Part shown: positions 5,688 through 5,706 of the stretch, one piece after another
How the letters are laid out: each line of letters opens with the position of its first letter
Position numbering within the stretch: the first letter of the stretch is position 1
From: an uncultured Chlamydiae bacterium
GTDB lineage: Bacteria; Chlamydiota; Chlamydiia; Chlamydiales; CALBHK01
DNA length: 5,706 nucleotides
Direction of reading: 5' to 3'
Assembly (NCBI GenBank): GCA_937894565.1
Contig: CALBHK010000273.1
Span: 1-5,706, forward strand
Position numbers and translations under genes: made by a program
The notes under the pieces: generated by a model
Database searches by the model: none
What the model was told of the DNA's origin: nothing
The model's input: the letters and a program-made list of their open reading frames with translations, nothing else

Positions 5688-5706
5688 AGATCGGAAGAGC
5701 GTCGTG
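5688..5706 (+). other. Illumina TruSeq adapter remnant (not genomic)
   Basis: The last 19 bases, AGATCGGAAGAGCGTCGTG, are identical to the start of the Illumina TruSeq adapter read-through sequence. This is library artefact left at the contig end and should be trimmed. Confidence 0.97.

Overview
The window looks like the end of a contig from a chlamydia-related bacterium (phylum Chlamydiota, probably an amoeba-associated environmental lineage). The main reason is the isoleucyl-tRNA synthetase fragment. It is the eukaryote-like type 2 enzyme, and over its 503 visible residues it follows, from memory, the pattern of the Chlamydia enzyme closely. No rRNA, tRNA, CRISPR array or transposase gene was seen.

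All four genes lie on the minus strand, so in transcription order they run from right to left. At 5086-5523 is a 'host attachment' family protein. It overlaps by 11 bases an NAD(P)H-dependent FMN reductase at 4515-5096; the two look translationally coupled. A perfect 20-base palindrome follows the reductase stop. Next comes a 139-base AT-rich gap with a good TATAAT box, then a 925-residue, AT-rich, Lys/Ser/Thr-rich protein (1598-4375). Last is the 5' part of ileS (1-1510), which runs off the left edge.

The 925-residue protein is the main item of interest. Its middle (about residues 436-600) has a run of motifs in the right order and spacing for the catalytic domain of eukaryotic Ras guanine-nucleotide exchange factors (RasGEF/Cdc25 homology). 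Its first 22 residues have the uncharged, Ser/Thr/Pro-rich character of a type III secretion signal. It then has a long disordered-looking linker with an 18-residue tandem repeat, and its C-terminal quarter is a degenerate two-copy module. The most economical reading is a secreted effector that acts on a small GTPase of the protozoan host. This is inference from sequence and needs a profile or structure comparison.

The right end (about 5595-5706) is not ordinary sequence. It holds a purine-rich tract, a copy of a CGCAGAG-type repeat that I recognise from many unrelated bacterial genomes, and 19 terminal bases that match the Illumina TruSeq adapter exactly. Those last 19 bases are library artefact and should be trimmed.
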